Shown here one piece after another: positions 8,531-21,600 of a DNA stretch of 64,000 nt (its first letter is position 1; each line of letters starts with the position of its first letter). A program made the position numbers and the translations under genes. The notes beneath the pieces are model-generated. The model was not told the origin of the DNA. It did not search any database and saw only the letters and a list, made by a program, of their open reading frames with translations. Source of the stretch: Misgurnus anguillicaudatus (Eukaryota > Chordata > Actinopteri > Cypriniformes > Cobitidae); assembly GCF_027580225.2 (NCBI RefSeq), contig NC_073358.2:51813501-51877500 (forward strand), in the 5' to 3' direction.

Positions 8531-10960
8531 AGTCAACTGAGGATATAAATCCCATATAACATGTTAGAATTATTTACTGAGGTTAATCTTATTTAAAGTA
8601 TTTAGTTCTGAGGTGCATACAGTTGTTGTAGTTGTGATGTTTGTGGGGTTTAGTTTTAGCCCAGTATTTCAGAGAAAAAAGATCTGTAGGTTTATGCTTT
8701 GTCCATAAATTTAGTGACACTGTCATGACCTGTACATACATTAAATGTGCAGTAGACCCTGTGGTCAATGTGAGAACACATACATGTGAAGAAAATGAGA
8801 ATTTGTGTTATAGTGACATCTAGCGGTGGACGAAGTTAAGGCAGCACAATTAAAAAGAGCCAAAAAGAGTATTTAGTAAGACAAAATTTCTATGCATTTA
8901 GTTTTAACAGGGCCTAGTTGATCGACTATACATTACATTTTATTGTAGAGCTCAACCTGAAATATATATTTTCCTTATTTTCTACAAAAAGATAAAATAA
9001 ATCTTCAATAAAAACTGATCCAACCGAGTCACACTCTTATAAAAACTCATACAAAATTAAACTAGGTTACTATTTAAAAACATCAAAAATAAACATAATC
9101 AAACACTTCTCATTTTAAAGTCATAAGTAACACGGTTATATTTGTAGCACCAACAACACATTGTATGGGTCAAAATTGATGTTCCATTAAAAGTTGACTT
9201 TTTTCCATGTTTAAGTGCTATAATTAAGTCCCAAGTGCTTCTATTAACCTAGAAAATGTGAAAAAGAACAACCCGGTAACTTAGTTTTGGTGAACAATTC
9301 TCTAGTGATGGGAGAAACGAAGCTTTTCGAAGCTTCGAATCACTTGAACCGTTCGAAACACAACACACACTGGCGACACCTGCTGGTCAAATTAGTGTAA
9401 GTAACAAGATCTGTCTAAATATTTGACACTTTTTTTACAAAATATAAGCAAGATTTTTCTAAAAATATGTTTTTAAGAAAAAATAATTATTTAACTTGAT
9501 TTAAACATAATTAAAGTGTTTTCTGTATAGTTTTAGTTTTATTTAACAAATCATTATTAACTAACTCCCCTTTACTGATGCGCATTTTTGTCATTAAATC
9601 TGTCTATAAACAAAAAGTAGACAAAATTGGTGTTATTAGTCAGAAGGATGAATGTTTTATGAACTTGCATAATAAAACTGACCTGAGTTCACTTTTTTTT
9701 GGGGGGGGGGTTACATTTTGACTGTGTTCAGCTGTTTGTTCAACTGTTCGTTTGGCATTGTGTTTATGCTAATCTTGAAATATTATGAGATAAAATTTTG
9801 TTTTTATCAAATTATTTTGTGTATCAAACTACTTTTCATTCTGTGTTGGATGATTACAAACAAAACCTCTAGCTAGCACGTGTTTTCCCCCGTACAATTA
9901 TTGAACCTTTGTATCTCAGCACTACACATGATTTATCACTTTGTTTTCATATTTTTTGGCAAAATCATTATAATACAAATTTAAATATTGATGCTCAGGT
10001 TTAAAACATCATTCAACAACTATGACTGCAGAATCCTATGGAAGCCCCAAAGCACAACTTCAAAATTCTTCCGTTTTAAGATTTTTTCCTCTTTCAATTT
10101 TTTTCTCTCTTTCAATATACATTTTCTTTCTCTCAATTTAAACAAAGAAAATTAGAAAAACAAAACAATAAAACTATTGTTTAAATGTAGCTTAAATAAA
10201 CTGATTGCAACCACCCACCTTAAAAAAATGTAGTAAATTGAATGCATTTTTTTAGTGTACATTAACACCTATACAGCGAAAAGATATATTTTTTCCTTGC
10301 CAAAATATAACAGTTTTTACTAAATGTATAAAGTATAAATATAAAATGTATAAGTATGTATAAAATTCTAAATATATTTTTGCATTTGAGCAGTTTAAAT
10401 TTCATTTTCAAACTTATGTTTAAGTTTTTCTTCCAATGCGATGTTAATATAAATGCTATAATTTAAATGATAAAAATATATTTTTTTCTCAAAATATATT
10501 AAAACATTTATAAAAAATATAATTGTGAATTCATTTTTGTAAACATATTTCAGTGCATATATTTTTTGGCCATTTTTTGTATATTTTGAAATGTATTAAA
10601 AATTATATGTAAATATACTGAATAGTTACAAAATAATGAAAAATCACTTGAGATGATAAATAACACTTGAGACATGATAAATGTTTCCAAATGCTACACA
10701 TTTACATTTATAAATGTAACACAATGCTTAACAGATCAGTAAATGCCAAGAATTCAACTATCAGTGTTATATAATACAAAATTATAAATCCACTACGAGA
10801 AAGATTTGAGGAATACAAATAAATAATACAATTAGCTTAATGTTAGAATATAAAATTTTAAAAAATCTGTTATATTGTAGAACAATAAATTCATCTAAAA
10901 GTGGACTTCTGTTAGGATTCATCAAAGATGTAAACATGAAGTGAACACTGGAGACAGATG
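8531..10960. other. Intergenic AT-rich DNA, no supported gene
   Basis: 9305-9360 carries a dispersed repeat with the palindromic word CGAAGCTTTTCGAAGCTTCG. 9692-9710 has a T-run followed by a G-run. The remainder is very AT-rich. Frames at 8641-8823 and 10782-10991 show nothing recognisable. Confidence 0.5.
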
Positions 10961-12496
10961 GCTGATAAAGACATACATCTTTTAATTTCACTCATGGGAT
11001 TGAACTTGTACAGTGCATTTCTTTACAACGATTATTCACTAAGTGACAAATTTTAGCCACCGTTACAGACCAACTATACATCACATTTCTGGGTTTTCGT
11101 TTAAAGTCGAAATCAAAATGTTTTCTTCATCAACACCATGAAAAAAGAAAAAAAATGAACAATCAGGTAACGCAGAACCGAATGGGTTCTTTAGTGATCA
11201 GTGTTTTCTAAGTCATGTTTTATCTCTTTGTTAAGCATCTAGCTATTGTACCATTAAACGTGTTAAGTAGTTACAAATAAGGTAAACAGTGTAATATATT
11301 AAAAAGAAAAAAGATGGCACTGTTTTGAGGTTCTCGATTTAACATTACACTTATTTTAGGGAACCGGGTTGGATAGAAAACATGACAATGTAAAGAAAAA
11401 TAGCACTTATTTATATTGAAAACGTAATGCCAAACCAATGAAACCCTCATATACAATGGCCACCAGTTTCCAATGATTCACGTCTTTCCATCCGTCCAGT
11501 TAGTTATTGTAAAGTGGTTTTCTTATAAAATTAGTAATAGTACACGAGTAATTCTGGCTAAGTTTCTGAAATATCCAACAGACGGAGAAGTGTAACGTGG
11601 CTATAGTTTAATCTTAACATACACAACATACACATTATCGGTGCATAAATGTTCAGTTGTTTCCAGTTAAAGTCGAACAGCAGAAAACATGGCACGTACA
11701 ACCAACCAGATAAACATGAAATCTGAATAAATGAATGGTGTCATCTTCCAGCTTGATTTTGGCATTTCAGGACTTCTTTTGTATTTTGCATCACAAAGTG
11801 AAAAAAAAACCCAAATCACATTTAAGCTAAAGCGCAGATCTGAGGCGTGAAAATCAAACCCATTCACGATAACAACAGACGACACAAAATTGAAATCAAA
11901 TCAATGCAAACTGGCAGCTTAAATCTTTTCAGTAACTCCGCCCCCCCAAAAAACACATTCAAGCTTCGTACAGCCACGTATCAACGGACGACAGCAAGTA
12001 AACGACTGCATTTTCTCCATTTTGGTCTGAAATCCCCTCTTATAGTGCACAAAATGATAATAGAAAAGTAGAATCGATTCATTTTTAAATACTGTAGCAG
12101 CTTTTTTCATTTAAATAGTGAGCCTCATGATGGACACACAGAGGGCTTTCCAGTCATTGTCTCTGAGGGGACGTGATTGTCCTTTGGTGAGACACAGATG
12201 GGATGATTCTGAGATGAAGAAACGCCACAGCGGGCATCTGAACCGAAAGGTCCGACCGGTGGACGGGTTCATCCTGCAGTCCTCAAGCAGAGAGGCTTTC
12301 GATTAAAAACGCTCTTCATCGCAAAGCACGCTCTTCCTCGTGTGTGTCTGGACTCCATCCTCTCCCTCATATAGATCAGTCTCTTGACTGTCCTCTCGTC
12401 CCTCTTTACGCAGAGAGCAACTCTTCCGCTAAATATCGGGCATCTGTACGGACGCCCCCGCGGAGGGCCTCGCTGGGTGAGCTCTGATTGGCCGTT
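10961..12496 (-). other. mtmr4: mtmr4 3' untranslated region (inferred extent)
   Basis: It continues without a splice acceptor from the mtmr4 stop at 12497-12499. The nearest convincing poly(A) signal on the minus strand is ATTAAA at 10986-10981, which gives a 3' UTR of about 1.5 kb. The exact cleavage point is a guess. Frames inside it on either strand are short and unconvincing. Confidence 0.5.
10981..10986 (-). terminator. mtmr4: Candidate poly(A) signal ATTAAA for mtmr4
   Basis: This is the common ATTAAA variant on the minus strand, with a T/G-containing stretch (TGTATGTCTTT) just downstream. I saw no minus-strand AATAAA between here and the stop codon. Confidence 0.4.
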
Positions 12497-12674
12497 TCAG
12501 CTGGAAGCTGTGGCGATGGGCTTCTTGAGCTGCTGCGAGCACAGCTCTCGCGTACGTGACGCCAGCAGAAGGTCGTAACAGGTGTTGCAGACCAGAACCG
12601 GGTCGTACAGCTGCTGGTCTGGAATGGGCAGCCTCAGATGACAGCAGTCTTTACAAAACACATTACCACAGTTC
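12497..12674 (-). CDS. mtmr4: mtmr4 last coding exon: C-terminal half of FYVE and stop
   Basis: Residues 1083-1141. The acceptor is TCACAG|GAACTG. Encodes [11 protein letters not shown] and VLVCNTC (zinc ligands), then ends KKPIATASS and the stop. The A-G of an Arg codon in the previous exon is completed by the first G. Confidence 0.95.
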
Positions 12675-15600
12675 CTGTGAGAAACACACACACGGATTAT
12701 AATCACATCACGCATTCAAGCACCTAACATCAGATGCTATCAAATCAAGCACATCCATGCTTAAATTCAAACCTAAGGGATGATGACAGGAGGACTCACC
12801 TGCAATGATGGCGTCTTTTGGCGATCCAGAACTCACAGTCACAGTTAAAACAGTGTGAAGCCATGTGATCAGGAACCCATCTAGTGACCTGACAGTCAAA
12901 ACAACAATAAAGGTGAGACAAGTGAAAAATAAAACAAATGCACAGATGTGAGAAATCATTTGAAATTAAACGATTTGGAAGTATATTGGTATTATTTAAC
13001 ACCATGCATTATATAATATTCAAAGCCCTCCTTTTTAATATATGCCTGCCTGTAGTAAAACGTGTTTACTGTAAAGACGCTGTACTACAATGCAAAATTG
13101 TGAAAAGTGCTATAGAAAGAAATTTAACTATAGATTCCACTTCTGGATTGCTTTTTTTATACTTTTGACATCTGAAAGCTGAGTAAATAAACTATACATT
13201 GATGTATGGTTTGTTAGGATAGCACTTTTGGGAGTACTTCGACTCGGCGCAGTAACACCCTCCCTCTCCCATTATGAGAGTGAGAAGGTGAGCGGACTTT
13301 TCAGGCGAGTCGAAGTACTCCCAAAAGTGCTATTACGCCATAAAATATAGTTCCTCTTTTAAATCCGCTTAGAAAAGCGCTACATTTTATTTTGTACCAC
13401 CAAACTTGCCGTATAACTACTTGTCTTAAATAGGAAAAACGTTGATGTGTTTGGTCACTTCTAACTTTATCTCTAAATGGTACCATTGAATGAATGGGGC
13501 TAAGCTAAATGCTATCGAAGCGTCGCAGCGCGCTCCAGCGCTTACGTGCACGCACACAGATGATAGAGGGATGTATCAACAATTCTTAGTTAAGGTAATA
13601 ACATATTTTAATATTGAAAATGAGTAGACTATTCCTTTAAACATTATGACATCTGTGTTGTTTATGTCATTAGGTTTCAATAACATTAGTGACCGTATAT
13701 ACTCAAGTGCATTATAACGCATTCAAATAAGTTATCATAAACCATGATATAATTGAATCCTCAACAGAAAATTCATTAAATGTCATTTAGGTAAACCTTT
13801 TAAAAAAGATTTGTTCGAACAACTACTTTAAATGTGTGCACAGACATTTCAAAAAATATTCAACTTTTTGAAATGATAACAAATGAGTCTGAATGATGGT
13901 TTGGTGTAGTGTTGTAAGTGTCCTGAAAACAAACCTCTGTGTCCTTCCTCTCCACACGATCCCAGCTGCCCTCACTCAAACGATCTTCACTGTGATTGGA
14001 CAGAGAGTCTTCTTCATCGCTGCCATCAGATTCCCTCAGACACGTCTGTCGAAATAAGACACAGACACAACATACACTACTGTTAGTCTCATTACAAGTG
14101 CGACTTTATTTAACACACTGACATTGCATTTATGTGCAATCACAGTGATCACAAATCCATACACAACTCACAATATCATCTTCGTAGTCGACGTCTGGCT
14201 CTGAGGGCGGCGAGCAGAACTGTTTGCTCTCCAATTTCAGCTGAAGCTGTTTCACCTGCCGTCTCAAAACCTCCACTTCTTGTTTATAACTGGCTTCAAT
14301 CTGACGCAGGCGCTGCTGTACGGCGTCCACGGCCACCGGCAAACCATCGTCATCGACGTACCCGGGCGTCTGAAACAGACCCGGAGAGCCACCCGGGGTT
14401 GGAGAACAAAGTTGCCGGAAAGACGGTCCCATTGCCAACGAAGAGGCGGCGGACGAACAGAGAGCGGCATAGCTTGTGTTTTTCACAGAGGAGAACCAGC
14501 CAGACTGAACCGGACTTCCGGGAGTGCACAAAGGGTCCCGCCGGCAACACGGTCCTCCGTTGGAGCTTGCGCCGTGGGCGCGGAGGAGCTTGTTTGCCAA
14601 GCGGCGTCCGTGATAGCTCCCATTCTGTATGGCGCCTCCGCAAGCCGATTGGACGAGACCTTGGACGCTGTCCCACTGGGAGCCCAGCAGGGAAAGATCG
14701 TTCAGCTGGCTTTGTGAGATGAAGCGTCGCGCCGCTCTGGCGTATTCGGCCGGCACTCGATCTTTGACGGGGATCAGTTCGCCGTTTCGCATAGCCTCGG
14801 TCATCTTTGCTGCAATGCGGCTCTGTGACTCCACAGACAAAGCTTTAGAAACGGGAGGGACGGCGTATTCCTCCTCCACGGTTTCCTCTGAATTTTCCAC
14901 CGGTAAACGTTCAAACACCGTGGATGACTCGGAGTTTACAAACGGACCGTTGTCCTTCAGGTGTGCAAAACCGTTACTGACGGGAGGTGGATCTGGTGTA
15001 GTGGACGTACAGGAAGTGACCTCAGCAGGCCTGACTTGCACTTCCTGAGGCAAGGGTGAGATTGGAAGTGAAGGTTGATCTAAAACAGTAAGGGATGGGT
15101 GCTGATCTAAAGATAAAGGGTGGGGCATAGATGGCAGGGGCTGGGTTGTCAGACAAGGCTCCGCCCTCACATTGTCCTCATGAGATGCCGAAGAACTGAT
15201 TTCCAACTCCTGGTCATCATTTAACAATCCAGCGACTGGGACGTCCTCTGGGGTTCCTGACGAACCGGCACACTGGATGGACATCGGCTGGCTGGACTCC
15301 AGAGTCGAGCGTCCCTCCTGGCAGTGTTTGTTGAGATTGGGGTCACTTGAGGTGCGGGTGAGCGTCACATTTTCGCAAGCGGACACCAAGTTGTCCATCG
15401 AGCGTGTCTTGGGGACTCTGTGATAAAAATAAACATCAGGCTGTCAAAAATTACAAAGTCATGAGTACTACATCATCTTTCCAAAAGGGGGCAGAATGTG
15501 ATTACAATGTGATGGATAAGGATGCACTGATATCTTTACTAATAATGCAGCTAACTTTTAATGCTTTACATCTAATGTTTCCGTTTGCTTGATTTTGTGA

Positions 15601-18600
15601 CATTTAAGAAGCAATCTGACATTAAATTTGCACATTTTGGCCATATTAATTTCTACAAAGCCAAACAAAGATTTAGTCAAGTAATTTACCAGCAAATAGT
15701 GAAGTTAACAGTTTAAGTCTGGACCAGTAGTGACTTATGTGCTGAAATGACATTGAATTGTGTTTACCTGTCCAGAGATCGTGAGGTGAACTCTTCGCCC
15801 TGTGCAGAAGGACTCAGGTAGTTCTCCATGGCATCTTCAGCCGCTGTACAAGGAGATGAAGTCGGCAGATAAACGGCCGTCCATAACTGCAGAGCTCGCG
15901 TGTGACACACCGGCTGCAAGATCTGTCACAGAGTACAGATAGAAATTGAGCCAAAATACTCACTGTTCTGCACAAATGTTTTTATTCATCAACCCAGACA
16001 AACAATCCAATGTGATATTTACAAGAAGGGCTGGCCTTCAAGGACAATGATTATGATGATTTGTTGCATATAATACAAAATAAAGGCACATATATTGAAA
16101 CACACATTGTTACTGTCTCACCATATCATGGCAGGGGATGTAGAGAAAGTTCTGGAAGTTTTTGTTTCCGGTGCGGAGAAGAGACCAGACGGAGCATGTG
16201 CGTTTATAAACGTTGCGAGCGTCACGCTCTTTTGAGTTATTGCACAGGAAAGTGCCGTATAGACACGAGTATGTGTGCTGAACCAACTTCACCTACAAAC
16301 GCAACAAAACATTCAGTACATCATGACAATAAAAACATTTAAAACACACTAAAGGTGCTTTACAACAGAAGCAAATGAAGCGTTAAGCGCGATATTAAGT
16401 CAATTTAAAGACGCGATAGACATCTTGCAACGCGAATTGAGCATTTGTTGCCCGTAATGTGTGATTCGATGGAAAATCTGAACTTTGTCAAATATTCGCG
16501 CCTTTTTAACCAATCAGGAGCTTGCTCTTGTGGAGGCAAAAATAAGAAATTTAAGTCAAAATGTTGAAAAGCGTGATTTTTTCGCCTTATTCGCATCTGG
16601 TGTTAACACACCACAAGATTTATAGACTCTTAAGGGCCGTTCACACTTCAACAATAACTATAACGTTAACTATATTATCAACTGCACTACCGGATGATAA
16701 CTTCACGTTAATTTGCTTGCATGCCAGAATATTAGCGTAAATCATTTACCCTTTTATAGCATGAACTAAAATTTTAGATTTCCTTAATAAAAACTTTTGC
16801 AATTGTTTACGTGTCATTGAACGTGTAAATCTGCGGTTCTTGTTGCATTTAAAGCTGCAAACAGTTTTTGCAAGTTCCCACAATTTCATTGCATAAATAT
16901 CATGCATATTCCATCGCATTTTATAAGAAAACGTGCCGCAAGATCAAGGATTTTTGCCCGCAACGATCACAAAAAAACCCCTCATCAAAAACCAAAATCA
17001 TGTTTGGTTGTTATGACAAGAAAAGGCAACAGGTTACGTACCAGAAAGGCTTCATTGAATTCAAACAGGCAGGGAAACTGCTTCAATAGCTGATGTACAC
17101 AATCCAGCCACTGCAGGAACACAGGACACTGTTCACTAACATCATCACCCTTCTCCTGATGACCACAACGATCGGCAAACTTATGACCATAATCCAGCCA
17201 CTCCGTCTCCACCAGCACCTGAAAACCCTGAGATCAGAGAGAAACCCCGCATGAGATCAAGATCCAATAACATCTAACCCGAATTACAGGACATTTATAT
17301 CAACTAAGATTTTGAAATGCATAAAGTTGAGAAAGATCTTGCATGTATGGTTTACATGACTTTACCTCTATGGTCCTATAGTAAGGATCCAGGAGAACCT
17401 TCGCAAGCGCCACGATCTGCGGGGTTCGATCCCAACCATCAGAACAGTGAACCAACACCGGTCGTCCCTCCCTCTCCACCGCAGAACAAACCAGAGTGGC
17501 TGCTTTCAGCATGACGGACAGGTGCTGGAGCCAACGGGTGCTTTCCAAAGCAGAGAGCCAGCTGGGAAGAACCAAGTGAGAAATAAGGGTTAAAAACACG
17601 ACTAATAAATCTACACAAATGACTCGGGGTGTCTAGTCAAACATCTTTAACCTAGATTCAGATTGACCTACATTATCAGACAGGATGAAACATTGAGGCT
17701 GATCATGTACATGATATTAGTGCTAAATATAACATCATAGTCTTTTGCACAGCAATAGAAATGCAAAGAAAGCTCACAGTCAATGAAAGATTATTGAACG
17801 TAGCTAAATTGAATCCAGATCAAACTAGTGCTTTCTGGAGAGACTATGGAGAACAAATCGATACCCATAAACACATTTCACAACTTTAGGAACTGCCATA
17901 CTTTTGAGCATTGATTCTCAAATTGTAGTTTTTTAAAAATATGAAATGTTCATGTTTAATAAACTGTTTTGTGTATTTCTGTCAGAAAAAAACAAAAAGA
18001 TGCAAACTTACTTTCCAGGGTCTGGGATTTGACTGCAAACAGCTTTGAGTGACTGAAAACTGTTTCTGATGGAGTGAATGTTGGCCATGCCCATAAACAT
18101 CACCTCACAGTTCGGATAGTACTCTAAAAAAAGACTCAAATTAGTCAACAAACTCTATCGTGATGTCAGACCGAGATCCTCAAAAGCAGCATCAGACACA
18201 AACCTTCACATTCACAGCCTCCGCCCTTGGCCCGGTTTGCCACAGCAGCGGTGTAAGAACGGGCGTCGAGAATCAGAAGCTTCTGGGCCGGAGCGTTGGC
18301 GTCTGAGCCAGGACAACCCGTCAGAGAAGAGTCTGAGACACAGACAGAACGAAAACAGATCGTCAAATTTACATTCAACAAATGATAGATAGTATTGATC
18401 TCAGTTTGTTTAACTGCAATCGCCCATCAAATCCAAGTCAAAGTGGCACATGTTTGGCCATATGACCAAACAATAAGTAAAGAAGACACCCTGGTCCATA
18501 CTAAATGTTTTGGCAGATGTATTGGTCATCTGGGTATCCCATGCATAACGAAATGTCCAGATACCATTAAATAGGGTTCCCACACCTTAGTTAACTTCAA

Positions 18601-21600
18601 ATTCAAGGACCTTTCAAGGACTTTCTAGCTCCAATACCCTCAAATTTAAGGACTAAATGTGGGGACACATTTCAAGTGAGTGCAAGGTTACATTGTGTTG
18701 CCTTTTAAGATACATTGTTACAGTTCCCACTGCGGTGACACTTTGTGGACGCCTCCAGGGGTAAGTGCGTCTGAATGTGTATATCAAATTCAACCAATGG
18801 TGAGGCTTAACGACAAAGACAGGGTTACGCGAGAGCAAGGAAGTATATCGCTATCTGAAATAAAAACGGCATTACAGGGACACAGGAAGTATGGCAAGGG
18901 AGACGCAGCGTCTCGTTCCCTTCGTTTTCATGTGTCAAACACAACTATGAAAAAAGCATGTTGGTATGAATCAACATTTGCATACAGAAGATATAAGCAT
19001 TTAAAGTGAACAGTTTAGCACGTGTGCTTAAAAGGCTAGATTTTTATGATATTATCCTACACTACACAGAGAATAATATGGATTTTTTCCAGCATAAAAT
19101 AGATTCAAGCTATTTCAATGACCTGTATATATGTATGTATATTTTCAAAAACTTCAAAGGGCCTTGAATTTTGTCCCCCAGACAAACTTTCAAGGATTTC
19201 AAGGACCCGTGGGAACCCTGATTATAGCATACCGCATCACACGTATTGACACCCCGCCCTACTGTGTGCTGTGGAAAAAGTATGCATAGTATGCCAGAAA
19301 GGGAGTGAAAAGGAGGAGACTTGGGTATGAATCGATAGAGATGAGTGTGGTTTTAATGCAACAAGAGTGCAGTTATAATTTATCAGCCTGTCCGGCTAGA
19401 AAATCAATGAGGAGCACTGCGGAGAAACTTCCATTAGGATAAGAGACTTTTAAAGAAGCCGGCCAAAACCTGATCTCAGGACTGTTGCTATTCATGGGGA
19501 CTCAGACGATTCATAACGTAATTGCAAAATTTAATGCAACTCGGGTGGATAATGGATTATTATATAGCATATAAAAACCACAATCCAAATTTAGCCTGTG
19601 ATGACTCAAAAAACTCATTAAGAGGTCAGTCTGCAGCCGGGTGTCCATTGACACAGTCACTTAGTAAAACTTGTGTAATTGTGTTTGAATGTTAAACAGG
19701 TTTCGTCATGGCAAATCCCACAGCTCTTTACTGTAAATCTCTAAACACTCAGGGTGGTTTCCCAGACGGGGCTTACCTTTAGTCCCAAACTAAAATGCAT
19801 GTTTGTGCCAACTTAACTGAAAGCTCTGCACTGCCATTGTTTTGTATCAACATGCACACCACCAGCAATGTTTTTTGCAAGGTAGGTTTGTAAAAAGAGA
19901 CTAAGGCCAGATCATTGCTCAACCTAAACCGTGTCCAGGAAACCGCCCCTCAGAAGCAAAAGCACCCGATAATATTATGAAATTTTTTGCCATCTTCTGC
20001 AAGTGCAAACTATTATTTTAAATGATTAATTTGTCAGTATGACACCAATATGTCCAGTAAATGAAACATTTATTAGAAATCCATCTTACCGAAGTCACTA
20101 TCAGAGTCTGGTCCGTCTCCTCTGGTTCTACAGACTCGTGGTCCAGGGTCCAGCTGACAGGCCTTTGCTATAGACGTCACTAAATACTCATCCTCAGTGT
20201 TTCTCCAACCCCACCAACTGATCTCAGGCTGACTGCAGCGGGCGATCACCGCTCCATTACGCTGGTGCCTGAAGAAGTATGAAGAAAAGTAGTTGTTAGT
20301 CAAATTAATTAAGAAACTAAAAATACATTAACTAAATCTTTCAATGACTCGGTTTATGCTAAATTAAATATGGCTGCTGCTCTGACTTCAGCGTTCTTAG
20401 TGTGGATGAGGTAGAACAGGAAGTAGAAAGATGAAGAGCAGCTGGTCTTACCTGTAGACCACCACAGGAATTCTCTTCCAGGACCTGAAGGAACCCACAC
20501 TCTCAAGCTCTTTATCTGTGATCCAAACAGGCACCAGTAGTTTTTGAGGATAACTCGAACACAACCTGCAGAAAAAACAAACTCACATCAGAAAATCTTG
20601 CAGACACTTTTACTGCATGTCTGTGATGCACTTTAATGAATCTGGTGCTTCGTAAAAAAATGACCACATTTAAACATCCAGCGTCCAAAATGAACACAGG
20701 TCCACTTGAGTGAAAGTGTATGTCTCACTCTCACCAAGTCTGTCTCAACCTGTCTCACCCTAACCATGTCTGTCTCAACTTCACTGTTTTACACTCAAAC
20801 TAACTGGCTCACTGTCTCGCCCTGTCTGTCTCGCTTTCATCAAGTTTGTCTTACCCCTCAGTCTTTCTTTCACTGTATCCGTTTTACTCTCACCAGGTAT
20901 GTCTCACCCTAACGATGTCCTTCTCAACTTCACAGTTTCAACCTCAAACTGACTGTCTCAATCAATCCCACCAAGTCTGTCCCAACTTTACTGTTTCAAC
21001 ATCAACCTGACTGTCTCACTCTATTACCAAGTTTGTCTCACTCTCTTACCCTGTCTGTCTCACTCTCTCACCAAGTCTGTCTCACTCTCTTACCAAGTCT
21101 GTCTCACTCTCACCAAATCTGTCTTAACTTCACGTTGTCACCCTCAACCTGACTGTCTCACTCTCTCACCAAGTCTGTCTCACTCTCTTAGCCTGTCTGT
21201 CTCACTCTCTTAGCCTGTCTGTCTCACTCTCTTAGCCTGTCTGTCTCACTCTCTTAGCCTGTCTGTCTCACTCTCTTAAGGGGATCGCACACCGGCCGCG
21301 CAGCTCAGCTCAGCGCCGCGCCGTTCTAAAAAAATGTAAGACATTGTTTTCTATGAGTGTACGCACACCGGCGCCGCCAGATGGCGCCTGTCCGCGCCGC
21401 CCAGCTGTGACTCAGGAAGTTGTTCTAATCCCTGTCGCGCCACAGAGCGCCACTCACATAGTTTAACATTAAATAACATCATATTTTCCCACATCATTAA
21501 TGATTAACATTGGCTGCTAACGTATATTTTACATTTTGAATTAGACGCTATCTGACGAAGGTCGCGCTATTTAAAGTACACTTCCGGTTTACAATACCTC

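Larger units (their letters stand above)
18333..20089 (-). other. mtmr4: mtmr4 intron with two DNA-transposon remnants
   Basis: Holds the elements at 18573-19219 and 19750-19950. No additional exon recognised. Confidence 0.6.

Noticed and set aside
14132..15048. Antisense open frames of 196, 145 and 139 codons opposite the large mtmr4 exon
   Set aside because: Shadows of a GC-richer coding exon; no recognisable features of their own.
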